Source: Gammaproteobacteria bacterium (GTDB taxonomy: Bacteria > Pseudomonadota > Gammaproteobacteria > VBWC01). Taken from it: 33,366 nucleotides of DNA. Under the pieces are notes generated by a model, which saw nothing but the letters and a program-made list of their open reading frames with translations, had not been told where the DNA came from and did no database searches. Of this stretch, positions 8,481 through 16,618 are shown piece by piece. The translations under genes and the position numbers were made by a program. The first letter of the stretch is position 1. Every line of letters starts with the position of its first letter. The DNA is taken from assembly GCA_006218035.1 (NCBI GenBank), contig VBWC01000019.1, positions 1-33,366 of the forward strand. Reading direction: 5' to 3'.

Positions 8481-8984
8481 TCAGCCGGCTTTCGGGGTGC
8501 CGCGCAAGGTGGAAAAATCGACATCGGTCAGCGCGCCGATACGCTCAATCGTAATGTCAGCCGACGGACAGGCGGCGATATTCGCGGCGTCGAGCGCGTA
8601 ATGTCCCTGACGCGGGAAAACAGTCGTCAGACGATCGCCCCAGCCCTGTTTCATCGCGGCCGGAATGCGCCGCTTGTCGTCGACCATGACGTAATGGCGA
8701 GCGGGGTAACACTGTTCGACGGCCTCAAGCATTTGCTCTTTGTGCAGGTAGATCAGCACCCGGCCATCGACCGCATCCCACAACCCCGATCGCTGCACCT
8801 TGCGCGGCTGGAACACCACGTCGCCATCCGTCAGTATTACCGTCGGTCCCCAGCGGCGTAAATGGGCGAGGACGCTGAGCGCGCCCGGGTAAAGGCGCTG
8901 CGCAAACGGATAGTCCGCCAGAAACGAAGGCATCATCACCGTGAACAAGGCATAAATCGGGATATCATCAGCTGAGGGTTTACG
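8481..8984 (-). pseudogene. N-terminally truncated HAD-family hydrolase
   Basis: The readable part begins around PSFLADYPFAQRLYPGAL and continues with VILTDGDVVFQPRKV, GRVLIYLHKEQML and YVMVDDKRRI. These correspond to the later HAD core, with motif II Thr in ILTDGD and the motif IV acid pair in VDDK. The first 60-70 residues with the nucleophile motif DxDxT are missing: the frame is open only from 8984, just after an in-frame TAG, and offers TTG at 8948 or ATG at 8936. No motif I is seen in the other frames just upstream. The protein could not act as a normal HAD phosphatase. It lies 17 bp upstream of tal. If it is translated from TTG or ATG, the product (about 150 residues) would be catalytically dead. 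Confidence 0.65.
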
Positions 8985-9391
8985 CTACAGCGAGCTTTCA
9001 ACGTGCGCACTCTGCGGCGCCGTAATTTTTGTATCTTGCGGTGCCCGCAGCAACTCCCGGAAAACGCCGTCGTCGCCAGTAAAAACGGGGATGGCGTCCA
9101 GGAACCACGGGGAACCTCAGCGACTCAAACCCGACTCTTTAGCGAAGCTCTTAATAACCCCCTTGTCGTCATTCCCGCACCCTCCGGGTATAAACTTCGC
9201 GGGGATCCAATAACGCACTGTTTCGAAAGCGCTGGATTCCGGGTCTCGACCACTGGTTCCGGACGTGGTCTCGGTCCTTGCTCCCGGCAGGACTCTACCT
9301 TGTCCATCCGTGGGCTCGTCCGCTACGCGCAGCCTGCCCCTGCGAAAGCAGGGGCCCGGAATGACAACACATCCGCGCTTCCCGGATACCT
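8985..9391. other. Non-coding, repeat-bearing gap
   Basis: No gene is supported. Apparent open frames here read through the repeat at 9168-9365. The gap separates the truncated HAD gene from the 3' end of the next operon and may mark the deletion that removed the HAD N-terminus. Confidence 0.5.
9168..9365. repeat. dRS3-like composite repeat
   Basis: It begins GTCATTCCCGC and ends GGAATGAC, giving an 8-bp terminal inverted repeat. Inside are GGGGATCCAATAACGC and GCGCTGGATTCCGG segments and CCCCTGCGAAAGCAGGGG, a 7-bp stem. It is a longer, diverged relative of 1355-1436. Confidence 0.6.
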
Positions 9392-9679
9392 TCACTTGAA
9401 TCTGGCATTGGCTTTCGCTATGCCGGCCCCAAGGGCATCCCGAACCTGACGGGCGATCATCTGGACCTTCCCCCACACATCGCCACGTACGCCCTCCAAC
9501 TCGCCGATCTTGAGGGCGGCCTTACGCCGCTTCGCCTTGATCTCACCAAGTTCGCGGGCGTACTTGCGTCTCACTTCCGCCAGCGCATGCTCTGCCTTTG
9601 CACCTGACTCACTAATCCTGGGGTTCCATTCATGTAGTCGCGCCCCCGGCCTTTTCCTATCTGCCTGTTTCGTTTCCAC
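9392..9679 (-). CDS. Small charged helical/coiled-coil protein
   Basis: 95 residues from a GTG with a strong ribosome site: AAGGAGG lies 6 nt upstream of position 9679, which decides the start. The protein is rich in Lys, Arg, Glu and Ala with long helical stretches (about residues 25-60, HALAEVRRKYARELGEIKAK), so a coiled coil is likely. It has no signal peptide. It follows the BON-domain lipoprotein gene by 36 bp on the same strand and is probably cotranscribed. I do not recognise a named family. Similar small helical proteins often accompany general-stress genes such as BON/OsmY, so a stress role is inferred from context only. Confidence 0.7.
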   Translation of the reverse strand: METKQADRKRPGARLHEWNPRISESGAKAEHALAEVRRKYARELGEIKAKRRKAALKIGELEGVRGDVWGKVQMIARQVRDALGAGIAKANARFK

Positions 9680-9715
9680 GAATTCCTCCTTTGAGGGGCG
9701 CGCGACAACTTGCTG

Positions 9716-10126
9716 CTAGTTGGTGCCGTTTACTAACAGCTGGTTTTTCACTTCTTTTACTCCAGCCACCGCCGTCGCTATTTCCCTGGCTCTATCACTG
9801 CTTTGCTGCGAGTCAACTGTGCCGCTCAGCGTCGTCACACCTTTCGCGGTGTCGACATTGATCTGCAGTACCTTGAGACCAGGCTCCGCCAGAATCGCTG
9901 CTTTGACTTTGGTGGTAATCGCTGTGTCACCGACGGCTACGCCGGCCCGGTCGCTTTGCTCGCCCAGGTTCTCGGAAGCCGCGGCCATTTTATCGCCGGC
10001 CTTCCCGGTTGCCTGGTCGATTGACCTGCCCGCCGTTTCCGCCGGCTTTTCCTTGTCGCACGCGGCAAGCCCGGTCGCAAGAATCACTGCAACCCCTGTC
10101 AACAAAATACTTTTTGAAATATTCAT
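9716..10126 (-). CDS. BON-domain (OsmY-like) lipoprotein
   Basis: 136 residues. The N-terminus MNISKSILLTGVAVILATG followed by LAAC is a lipoprotein signal with the cleavage Cys at about residue 23. A low-complexity Ala/Gly/Lys linker follows, then one BON domain at about 68-134 (TTKVKAAILAEPGLKVLQIN, GVTTLSGTVDS, VKEVKNQLLV). BON domains bind phospholipid or other envelope surfaces, and OsmY-type proteins protect the periplasm in osmotic and stationary-phase stress. AAGGA lies 9 nt upstream of the start. It is the first gene of a pair with the coiled-coil protein gene. Confidence 0.9.
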   Translation of the reverse strand: MNISKSILLTGVAVILATGLAACDKEKPAETAGRSIDQATGKAGDKMAAASENLGEQSDRAGVAVGDTAITTKVKAAILAEPGLKVLQINVDTAKGVTTLSGTVDSQQSSDRAREIATAVAGVKEVKNQLLVNGTN

Positions 10127-10316
10127 TCGTAGCGATCCTTATCAGTATATATGGTTCAACAATGTATCCGTTCGTTCATTCACTGGTGAGACGCTCAAAG
10201 AAAATGCAGCGTACGGGCCGTACTTTGAACGAACGCACAGGATACCGTGCCACACGGAAACGCTCTGTTCGTTGTCGAACATAAGCGGGACAGGGAGTAC
10301 TTCATGGTTCGGTTGC

Positions 10317-12461
10317 TCAGGCTCGCAGGCCAGTGATCCAGCCATTACGACGGCGCGAGGGTTCTGATATACCGCCTTTAAGTAGCTTGGTGTACTCCTC
10401 CGCGACTACCGGCCGGCTGAAATAATACCCCTGCCCCTCGCCACAACGCTCGGCCCGCAGGAAAGCGAGCTGTTCCAGTGTTTCCACACCCTCGGCACTG
10501 ACCCGCTTGTTAAGACTATTTCCCATGCCGATCACGGCGCTGACGATGGTCGCGTCGTCCGGATCGATGGTGATGTCGTGCACGAACGACTGGTCGATCT
10601 TCAGAGTATCGATCGGAAAACGTTTCAGATAACTTAAACTGGAATAGCCGGTGCCAAAGTCATCGATGGCAAGCTGTACCCCCATGGCATTGAGCACTTG
10701 CAGCGCGGCGATTGTGGACTCGCCATCCTGCATGAGCACGCTTTCGGTCAGTTCGATCTCCAGATAGCGCGGTTCCAGGCGAGTCTCCTTCAGGATGTCG
10801 CGAACACCCTCGATAAAATCCTTGCTGCGGAATTCTACCGCAGAGATGTTGATCGCCACAGGGGCTGGCCGAAGGCCCGCATCCAGCCAGGCGCGGACTT
10901 GCCTGCATGCTTCGCGAAGCACCCACCGGCCGATCGGCACAATCAGGCCACACTCTTCGGCGACGGCCACAAATTTCTTGGGAGCGAGTAGTCCACGCGT
11001 CGGGTGCAGCCAGCGGAGGAGCGCCTCGGCGCCGGTAATTTCGCCTGTCTCAAGATTGATTTTTGGCTGATAGTGCAAGACAAATTCCTGTCGTGCAATG
11101 GCGCGACGCAAGCTGGCTTCGATGGATTGCCGCTCGACGACCATGTCGTTCATCTCTTGCTTGAAGAACTGGTAATTGTTTCGCCCTTTTTGCTTGGCGT
11201 GGTACATCGCGGCGTCGGCGTTCTTGATCAGGGTCTCCGCGTCCTCGCCGTCACCGGGATACACGCTGATACCAATGCTCATGGTGATATTGAGATCGTG
11301 TTCCGCGATTCTGTGGTAATCCTCCAGCACCGAGATGATATTTTCCGCGCGGCGTGCTGCATCTTCCGAGTGCTCGATATCTGAAAGCAATATCACGAAT
11401 TCGTCCCCGCCCTGGCGACTGACGGTATCCGAACTGCGTACACAAGTCAGCAAGCGATCCGCTACCGACTGCAATAACTTGTCACCAACCAGGTGCCCCA
11501 GTGAGTCATTGATGTTTTTGAACAGATCCAGATCCAGGAACAGCACCGCCAACAGTTTGCGGCGCCGGCGTGCCAGGGAAAGCGCCTGGGTAAGCCGATC
11601 ATTTAAAAGCACGCGGTTGGGCAAATCAGTCAGAGCGTCGTGTTGGGCGAGATGCGACATTTTGAGCACCATCGTCCGGGCTGCGCTGACATCGTGAAAA
11701 ACCATCACGGCGCCGATGACGTGGCCGCCACGGGCGTGGATGGGGGCGGCGGAATCCTCTATGGGCAATTCAACCCCGTCGCGCCGCACCAGGACACAGT
11801 TTGCGCTGAGACCGACAGGTTTGTTGTGCTGCACGGCCAACTCGATGGGACTGCGGCACGGTTCGCGTGTAGCACCGTCGATGATTTTGAGCACCTCGGC
11901 CAGCGGCCGGCCGGCCGCCTCTTCCCGCGACCAGCCGGTCATGCGCTCCGCGACCAGATTGAGGTAGGTAACATTGCCAACAATATCGGCACTGATCACG
12001 GCATCACCTATGGAATCAAGCGTGACCTGAGCACGTTCCCTTTCGATAAACAGTTCCTCCTCCGCTACCTTGCGCGCCATCACATTGCGCAGCGCGTGAG
12101 ACAACGAGTAGCCGTCAATATGATCTTTCAGGACATAATCCTGTGCGCCGTGTTGTATGGCTTGCTGGGCGATGCCTTCCTGGTCGAGGTCACTGAGAAT
12201 CAGGACTGGAACATGAACCGCAGTCACGTATAGCTTGTCAAAGGTTGCGATACCCTGACTATCCGGCAGGGACAGATTGAGCAAGACCGCCTTGATGCCA
12301 CCCTTATCGAGCCGATCGAGGCCGTCGGAGAGTGTTGCAACCCACTCGATAGCGAATGGGCCATATCGTGCGTCAGCGAGCGCCTCCCGGATCAACCGGG
12401 CGGCAGCAGGATCACTCTCGATGAGCAGTATTTTTTCGTCCATGTCGTCCATTTCGTCCAT
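10317..12461 (-). CDS. REC-PAS-GGDEF-EAL c-di-GMP signalling protein
   Basis: 714 residues. An N-terminal receiver-like domain (about 10-130) has Asn62 in VLLNLSLPD, where phospho-accepting receivers have Asp. A PAS domain follows (about 145-260). The GGDEF domain (about 275-430) has an intact GGDEF and the RxxD inhibitory site RSSD five residues before it. The EAL domain (about 445-695) keeps EALLRW, NIS, ELTES, DDFGTGYSSLSYL and KIDQSFV, so it should be a working phosphodiesterase. The protein is cytosolic, with no membrane segment. The start at 12461 has AGGAG upstream and is followed by two in-frame Met codons. Its promoter region carries the TGTG-N8-CACA dyad 240 bp upstream. Whether the net effect is synthesis or breakdown of c-di-GMP cannot be told from sequence. 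Confidence 0.93.
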   Translation of the reverse strand: MDEMDDMDEKILLIESDPAAARLIREALADARYGPFAIEWVATLSDGLDRLDKGGIKAVLLNLSLPDSQGIATFDKLYVTAVHVPVLILSDLDQEGIAQQAIQHGAQDYVLKDHIDGYSLSHALRNVMARKVAEEELFIERERAQVTLDSIGDAVISADIVGNVTYLNLVAERMTGWSREEAAGRPLAEVLKIIDGATREPCRSPIELAVQHNKPVGLSANCVLVRRDGVELPIEDSAAPIHARGGHVIGAVMVFHDVSAARTMVLKMSHLAQHDALTDLPNRVLLNDRLTQALSLARRRRKLLAVLFLDLDLFKNINDSLGHLVGDKLLQSVADRLLTCVRSSDTVSRQGGDEFVILLSDIEHSEDAARRAENIISVLEDYHRIAEHDLNITMSIGISVYPGDGEDAETLIKNADAAMYHAKQKGRNNYQFFKQEMNDMVVERQSIEASLRRAIARQEFVLHYQPKINLETGEITGAEALLRWLHPTRGLLAPKKFVAVAEECGLIVPIGRWVLREACRQVRAWLDAGLRPAPVAINISAVEFRSKDFIEGVRDILKETRLEPRYLEIELTESVLMQDGESTIAALQVLNAMGVQLAIDDFGTGYSSLSYLKRFPIDTLKIDQSFVHDITIDPDDATIVSAVIGMGNSLNKRVSAEGVETLEQLAFLRAERCGEGQGYYFSRPVVAEEYTKLLKGGISEPSRRRNGWITGLRA

Positions 12462-12841
12462 GCGGCCGGAACGCTCCTGTAATTCGAGTCACTCGTACCC
12501 CTACCACGGTTTAATTTGTATAACGAACGGTCGCGCTGGTATCGAACCGCATGGCTGACCTGACGGAACCGCGGTGGCCAGAATGCGCCGTTATTGCGCG
12601 AGAATAGGCTGCCGAACAAAAACGCATTCTGTCGGCTCATTTATCCCGCTACCCGGCATAGCTCGCCAAGATATTGTGCGATGAGGAATCCGGCGTTATC
12701 TGTGCGGTACCGCACGTTAAGAAACAAGTCACTGTCAATCTGAAGGCGACACTGTCGGAGTCCACTCAATAGATATGGAGATAGCCGTCGTAACACGAAC
12801 GGATTTCTGTCCACGTCGGTGACAGCGGTTCTATCACGCCC
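12462..12841. other. Regulatory gap upstream of the GGDEF-EAL gene
   Basis: About 380 bp without a supported gene. It holds the palindrome at 12701-12716 and the terminator of the neighbouring DUF2892 unit at its right edge. An open frame across it would run through that terminator and resembles no known protein. Confidence 0.5.
12701..12716. promoter_or_regulatory. TGTG-N8-CACA dyad, site 1 (candidate Crp-like operator)
   Basis: TGTGCGGTACCGCACG, containing a perfect 14-bp palindrome. It is one of five related intergenic sites here (others at 13908, 19504, 26400 and 27124). It lies 240 bp upstream of the GGDEF-EAL start. Confidence 0.6.
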
Positions 12842-12874
12842 AAAAAAAAGCCCTGCAAGGGGGTTGCAGGGCTT
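12842..12874 (-). terminator. Rho-independent terminator
   Basis: On the minus strand an 11-bp perfect stem, AAGCCCTGCAA/TTGCAGGGCTT with a 5-nt loop, runs into eight T residues. It ends the transcript of the DUF2892 gene and insulates the GGDEF-EAL gene. Confidence 0.9.
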
Positions 12875-13057
12875 AAGGGGGTAATCCACTTAATCAAATT
12901 CAGGCGCAATCGCAATATGTCCCGGCGTAGCGGCTACAAATCCTTTGCCGGCGCGGGTCCTGGTGCGCGATACCGCGAAATCACCGTTGCCGGCATCACG
13001 ACGCCGAGGCTCATCCGCCGACACGAAGGCGGGCAAGCCCACTCGCCGCTCGCGCCG

Positions 13058-13456
13058 TCACACCCAATACCAGTTGCCATAGAGCACTCCCCCAATGCGC
13101 AAGGCCGGATCGAGGGCGTGGGCCTCGTAACCTTGATCATGACCAGGATGGCGACCCAAGGCCGCGTCCACCTGATACTCCAGGGTTCCGCACCGGTTGC
13201 TGTCAGACAACCCGCATGTCCGGCTGTGAAACACCGAATACAACGGATCCCAGCCCATCATGCCCGTGAGCAGCAGATAGAAAGAAGCAATCAGGGCGTA
13301 TGGCTGCCCGTCCATCAGCGCCGTACTGATTGTTTCCATGGTGATCACTAGCGGCACAATTAATACACTACCCACTATCAGCCGCACGGCGCGATCGACT
13401 ACGCCCATGTTTTCCTGTATCGCCAGTTTTTCTCGTAATATTTTCATTTGTGACAT
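13058..13456 (-). CDS. DUF2892 (YgaP-like) inner-membrane protein
   Basis: 132 residues. MGVVDRAVRLIVGSVLIVPLV and PYALIASFYLLLTGMMGWDP form two transmembrane helices joined by a short loop, followed by LYSVFHSRTCGLS with a conserved Cys. This is the DUF2892 pattern, also found at the C-terminus of YgaP-type rhodanese proteins. After about residue 90 the chain is a polar tail with no recognisable fold. The gene is monocistronic: a strong terminator lies 180 bp downstream and no same-strand gene is close upstream. Its function is not known beyond membrane location. Confidence 0.85.
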   Translation of the reverse strand: MSQMKILREKLAIQENMGVVDRAVRLIVGSVLIVPLVITMETISTALMDGQPYALIASFYLLLTGMMGWDPLYSVFHSRTCGLSDSNRCGTLEYQVDAALGRHPGHDQGYEAHALDPALRIGGVLYGNWYWV

Positions 13457-14032
13457 CTCCAGCTATCTTCCGTAATGTTACTCATCTATCCTTTTCCTAC
13501 TCGCGAACTCTACAATGAAGACATTGCGACCTCTGTCTGCCAACACACATACCGACAGTACAATTTGATATTTCACGGGTTTTATCTTGTCTCATGCATC
13601 TCGTTTCAGTTCTCGTCAAACATGTGAATCGTTGAAACGACGCATGCGCGCACAATGCTCCTTATATAAATAGGCTAAAGAATATCAAGCGTCCGAAGGA
13701 CGATCCCCGCGCACTCCGTCGTCGTCTGCGTCATTCACTCGAAGACATTTTGAAGCACTGCATTTTAATCTTTGGAACGTGCGCCTTGGACACATCGATC
13801 CACATCAAGGGTTGGTTACAGGCAGAGCGCGAGGCCCGCAAAGACAATTTCAAATGACCCGACACGAACGGATGGCCGGCATAGCCTGCAGAACCGTCAC
13901 GCTCATATGTACGGTATCGCACAGAGCGCAGGCGCAATTTACTGGATCATGTGCCGTTATGGATACCTGTTGTGTTAGCGGTATCAAACGGAATCAAAGA
14001 AAACAACCGGGCCCCGTCGACAAAACTTGCAT
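13457..14032. other. Divergent intergenic region
   Basis: About 575 bp between the minus-strand DUF2892 gene and the plus-strand PA2779 cluster, so it should hold both promoters. The only clear motif is the dyad at 13908-13923. Small open frames here lack ribosome sites and family resemblance. Confidence 0.5.
13908..13923. promoter_or_regulatory. TGTG-N8-CACA dyad, site 2
   Basis: TGTACGGTATCGCACA, identical over all 16 bases to the site at 19504-19519. It lies 109 bp upstream of the first PA2779-like gene. Confidence 0.6.
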
Positions 14033-14380
14033 ATGAACGCCTTGCGCTATGTCACCCGACCCGTCAGTTACCTCGTCACCGCCGGCATCCTCGCCCTGAG
14101 CTTGCCGGTCGCGCACGCCGCCATGGTCGGTACCGAGGCGACGATCAACACCACGCCGATTCAGCAAGACCGCACTCGCGTCCCGGACGCCCTCAATCGC
14201 GACGAAGTAAAGGCGAAGTTGTTGTCGCTCGGTGCGGACCCGGCACACGTGCAGGCGCGGGTGGATGCGCTCACCGGGAGTGAGGCGCTAATGCTCTCGC
14301 AACATCTCGACCAGATGCCCGCGGGCGGCAATACCGTGAATTTACTGCTGGTCATCCTGCTGCTGATCCTCATCTTCTAG
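14033..14380 (+). CDS. PA2779-family small membrane protein, copy 1
   Basis: 115 residues. An N-terminal hydrophobic segment (about 11-30) ends in AHAAMVGTE, a helical middle contains LLSLGADPAHVQARVDALT, then QMPAGG, and the chain ends in a purely hydrophobic tail (about 103-115) with no basic residues after it. The family signature is MVGTE plus LxxLGxDPxxxxxRVxALxxxE plus PAGG. A paralogue with the same layout lies downstream, then a C39-like peptidase gene. The double glycine (98-99) just before a hydrophobic tail recalls C39 cleavage sites. The start chosen is the ATG at 14033; an in-frame TTG lies two codons earlier and no good ribosome site is seen. Its function is unknown. Confidence 0.8.
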   Translation: MNALRYVTRPVSYLVTAGILALSLPVAHAAMVGTEATINTTPIQQDRTRVPDALNRDEVKAKLLSLGADPAHVQARVDALTGSEALMLSQHLDQMPAGGNTVNLLLVILLLILIF

Positions 14381-14538
14381 GCTTGGCTAATACGAACAGG
14401 TTCTATAAGACAATGTTCAGGCCCCGCCAGCGGTTGGCCCGCGCAATCCATCAGACAAATGTTCATTACTCATTTGTCTCAATCAGGCCGCCGCTGACAG
14501 AGTCTGCTGTGACCCCTCAACCCTAAGGAGTACTTTCC

Positions 14539-14949
14539 GTGGAAACGTTCCGTCGATTCACTAAACCCGTCAGCTACGTGGTCACCGCCGGCATGCTCGC
14601 CCTGAGCCTGCACCTGCCGGTGGCAAGCGCCACCATGGTCGGCACCGAGGCCGTGGTGTACGCCGCTCAGATCCAGCAGCAACGTTCCCGCATTCATGAA
14701 GCCTTGAGCCGGCAAGAAGTGACCGGAAAACTTGTGTCACTCGGCGTCGATCCGGCGCAGGTGCAGGCGCGCGTGGACGCGCTCACCGATGACGAGGCAC
14801 AACGGCTGGCCGAGAGTCTGGATAAAATGCCCGCCGGCGGTGACGTCGTGGGTGCGCTGGTGCTGATCTTCATAGTGTTGCTGGTTACCGACCTGCTTGG
14901 CCTTACTCACATGTTCCCGTTCACGAATAAAGGCTCCGCGCGCCCGTAA
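14539..14949 (+). CDS. PA2779-family small membrane protein, copy 2
   Basis: 136 residues from a GTG with AAGGAG 8 nt upstream. It shares with copy 1 the N-terminal RxxTxPVSYxVTAGxLALSL segment, MVGTEA, LVSLGVDPAQVQARVDALTD and KMPAGG, so the two arose by duplication. After the double glycine (about residues 100-101) it has a longer hydrophobic segment (VVGALVLIFIVLLVTDLLGL) and a polar tail MFPFTNKGSARP. The tails are thus the divergent part. It ends 24 bp before the peptidase gene and is very probably cotranscribed with it. Known relatives, such as P. aeruginosa PA2779, sit beside PA2778 in the same way. Confidence 0.85.
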   Translation: METFRRFTKPVSYVVTAGMLALSLHLPVASATMVGTEAVVYAAQIQQQRSRIHEALSRQEVTGKLVSLGVDPAQVQARVDALTDDEAQRLAESLDKMPAGGDVVGALVLIFIVLLVTDLLGLTHMFPFTNKGSARP

Positions 14950-14973
14950 GCACCCGTTTCGGCTTTTCTCTAC

Positions 14974-15933
14974 ATGCGTGGCGACAGACACACCCGGCCA
15001 GCACCGGACATTATTCTATTAGCGTTGCTACTGGTGACACTGGCCGGTTGCGCAACGCCGCAGACCGATCGATTGCTCGAGTCACGGTCGGCGTTGCCAC
15101 GGCAGGTGGAACTCACTGCGGTGCCGTTCTTTCCGCAGGAGACCCACCAGTGCGGCCCCGCGGCGCTCGCCACCGTGCTTGATTATTCCGGTCTGAATGT
15201 CACACCCGAAGATCTCGCGCCACAGGTCTATCTTCCCGGACGTCATGGCAGCTTGCAGTTCGAATTGCTCGCGGCCGCGCGCCGCCACGGCCGCGTGCCG
15301 TATCCGCTGCGCCCGCAGCTCCACGCGCTCACCACCGAAGTCGCTGCCGGAAACCCGGTACTGGTGTTGCAGAACCTGGGGATCGCCGCCGCGCCCGTCT
15401 GGCACTATGCGGTGGTCGTGGGCTTCGACCTGGCGCGCGCCGAGGTGATACTGCGCTCCGGTCGCGAGCGTCGGCATATCATGTCGCTGCGAACCTTCGA
15501 GCACACCTGGCGGCGTAGCGACTATTGGGCTGTCGTGGTATTGCCAACGGACCAGATTCCGCAAACGGCCGAGGAGCTGCCGTATTTGCAATCGGTACTG
15601 GCGCTGGAACGGCTCGCACGCTGGCAGGACGCGGCGACGGCTTATGGTGCAGCTCTGCAACGCTGGCCGAATAGTCTCGGGGCACATATGGGGTTGGGTA
15701 ACAGCCGCTATGCACTCGGCGATCTGCATGGCGCCGAGGAGGTGTTCCGGGCCGCGATACGCGGGCATCCACGGGCGGCGGTAGCGTTCAACAATCTGGC
15801 GCAGGTCCTGGCCGATCAGGAGCGCTGGGATGACGCGCAAGTGCCGGCGCGGCGGGCGGTGGAGCTGGGCGGCGAGAACGCCGTGATCTTCCAGCAAACA
15901 CTGACACATATCGACGCGCGCACCAAACAATAA
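14974..15933 (+). CDS. PA2778-family C39-like cysteine peptidase lipoprotein with TPRs
   Basis: 319 residues. An N-terminal lipoprotein signal ends in LAGC (Cys26). A papain-like C39 domain follows with VPFFPQETHQCGPAAL (catalytic Cys60) and PVWHYAVVVGFD (His144). The C-terminal third (about 205-305) is built of tetratricopeptide repeats: WQDAATAYGAALQRWPN, GDLHGAEEVFRAAIRGHP, WDDAQVPARRAVELG. C39 peptidases cleave after double glycines, and the two genes immediately upstream encode proteins with a conserved PAGG before a hydrophobic tail, so they are candidate substrates. The lipid anchor would place the peptidase on the periplasmic side of the envelope. The acidic third catalytic residue is not obvious, so activity needs proof. 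Confidence 0.88.
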   Translation: MRGDRHTRPAPDIILLALLLVTLAGCATPQTDRLLESRSALPRQVELTAVPFFPQETHQCGPAALATVLDYSGLNVTPEDLAPQVYLPGRHGSLQFELLAAARRHGRVPYPLRPQLHALTTEVAAGNPVLVLQNLGIAAAPVWHYAVVVGFDLARAEVILRSGRERRHIMSLRTFEHTWRRSDYWAVVVLPTDQIPQTAEELPYLQSVLALERLARWQDAATAYGAALQRWPNSLGAHMGLGNSRYALGDLHGAEEVFRAAIRGHPRAAVAFNNLAQVLADQERWDDAQVPARRAVELGGENAVIFQQTLTHIDARTKQ

Positions 15934-15965
15934 TGCAACGCGCGGCCGGCGTCGCGGGCACTTAG

Positions 15966-16130
15966 GAGGATGTTGGAAAAGTCCATCCATGACCTTTTCC
16001 AACGCGCAAAGCAAACAGTGTCGCCCCGTAATTGAGAGGGTGCTTTGCTTCATTTTTCAAACAGATAAAAACCTGTTTGAAAAATGGCGGTGCTCCCCTG
16101 CACCGCGCACAGGCTGTTTTTCAACAGCCT
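15966..16130. mobile_element. MITE-like element flanked by CTTAG direct repeats
   Basis: The left end AGGATGTTGGAAAAG and the right end CTGTTTTTCAACAGCCT are imperfect terminal inverted repeats. CTTAG occurs at both flanks (15961-15965 and 16131-16135), as a target duplication would. Two internal hairpins are perfect: GTTGGAAAAG/CTTTTCCAAC near the left end and CATTTTTCAAACAG/CTGTTTGAAAAATG in the middle. There is no coding content. A second copy starts at 33315. Confidence 0.65.
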
Positions 16131-16618
16131 CTTAGCAAGCCATGGCGGCTGGTTCAATCAGTCATCACCGACGCAACCCGAAGTCTTTCGACGACGCTGA
16201 TGCAAACGCAACCTTGTAAAATTTCGATTGCGTGTAACCGAAGAGTTACGTCGGCACAACACCGCACAGTCTCCAACTTCTCGTAATCCCTACGCTCCGC
16301 GGGTAATTCAGGTACTCAAAACCAATTCACCATTGTTAACGTGCGCCGTTTGATATCTTTCCCGGATAATTTCCCCTACGAAGATAGTTGTACAGTAAAT
16401 ACTTCTTTTGAACGCCAACGCACATGTTGTTTGGTCCCGCTGATTCCGGTAAGTGAACGTGCTATCGTTTTGACAATTATCACGTTATGTTCGGTATAGG
16501 ACATATCGGGTTGGGGGGGGGGTATACTGCGCCAAAGGAAGTCAGTTCACATCGCAGGCTATCCGCCATGTTATTAACGTCGAACCATCGGACAAGTCCG
16601 ACAACCGGGAGGCATCCC
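16131..16618. other. Upstream region of the first Crp/Fnr-type gene
   Basis: Nearly 490 bp without a supported gene. It holds TTGACA at 16470-16475 and the G10-containing promoter candidate at 16498-16528. The rest shows no recognisable feature. Confidence 0.45.
16498..16528 (+). promoter_or_regulatory. Candidate promoter with G10 tract in the spacer
   Basis: AGGACA (16498-16503; four of six matches to TTGACA) and TATACT (16523-16528; five of six matches to TATAAT) are 19 bp apart. The spacer ends in ten consecutive G residues (16513-16522). Loss of one or two Gs would bring the spacing to the 17-18 bp optimum. It lies about 90 bp upstream of the start codon at 16619. This is inferred by eye. 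Confidence 0.45.

Noticed and set aside
9003-9449. Plus-strand open frame of 148 codons
   Set aside because: Most of its length is the dRS3-like repeat, and it overlaps a minus-strand gene with a strong ribosome site.
10211-10223. GTACGGGCCGTAC palindrome upstream of the BON gene as a sixth dyad site
   Set aside because: Its half-sites are one base closer than in the other five and the outer CACA is missing; a nearby GATACCGTGC matches only one half.
12641-12889. 82-codon minus-strand frame
   Set aside because: It starts inside the Rho-independent terminator and spans dyad site 1; no similarity recognised.
15082-16053. 323-codon minus-strand frame opposite the C39 peptidase
   Set aside because: The opposite strand carries a lipobox, catalytic motifs and TPRs. 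This frame has no motifs and runs into the repeat element.
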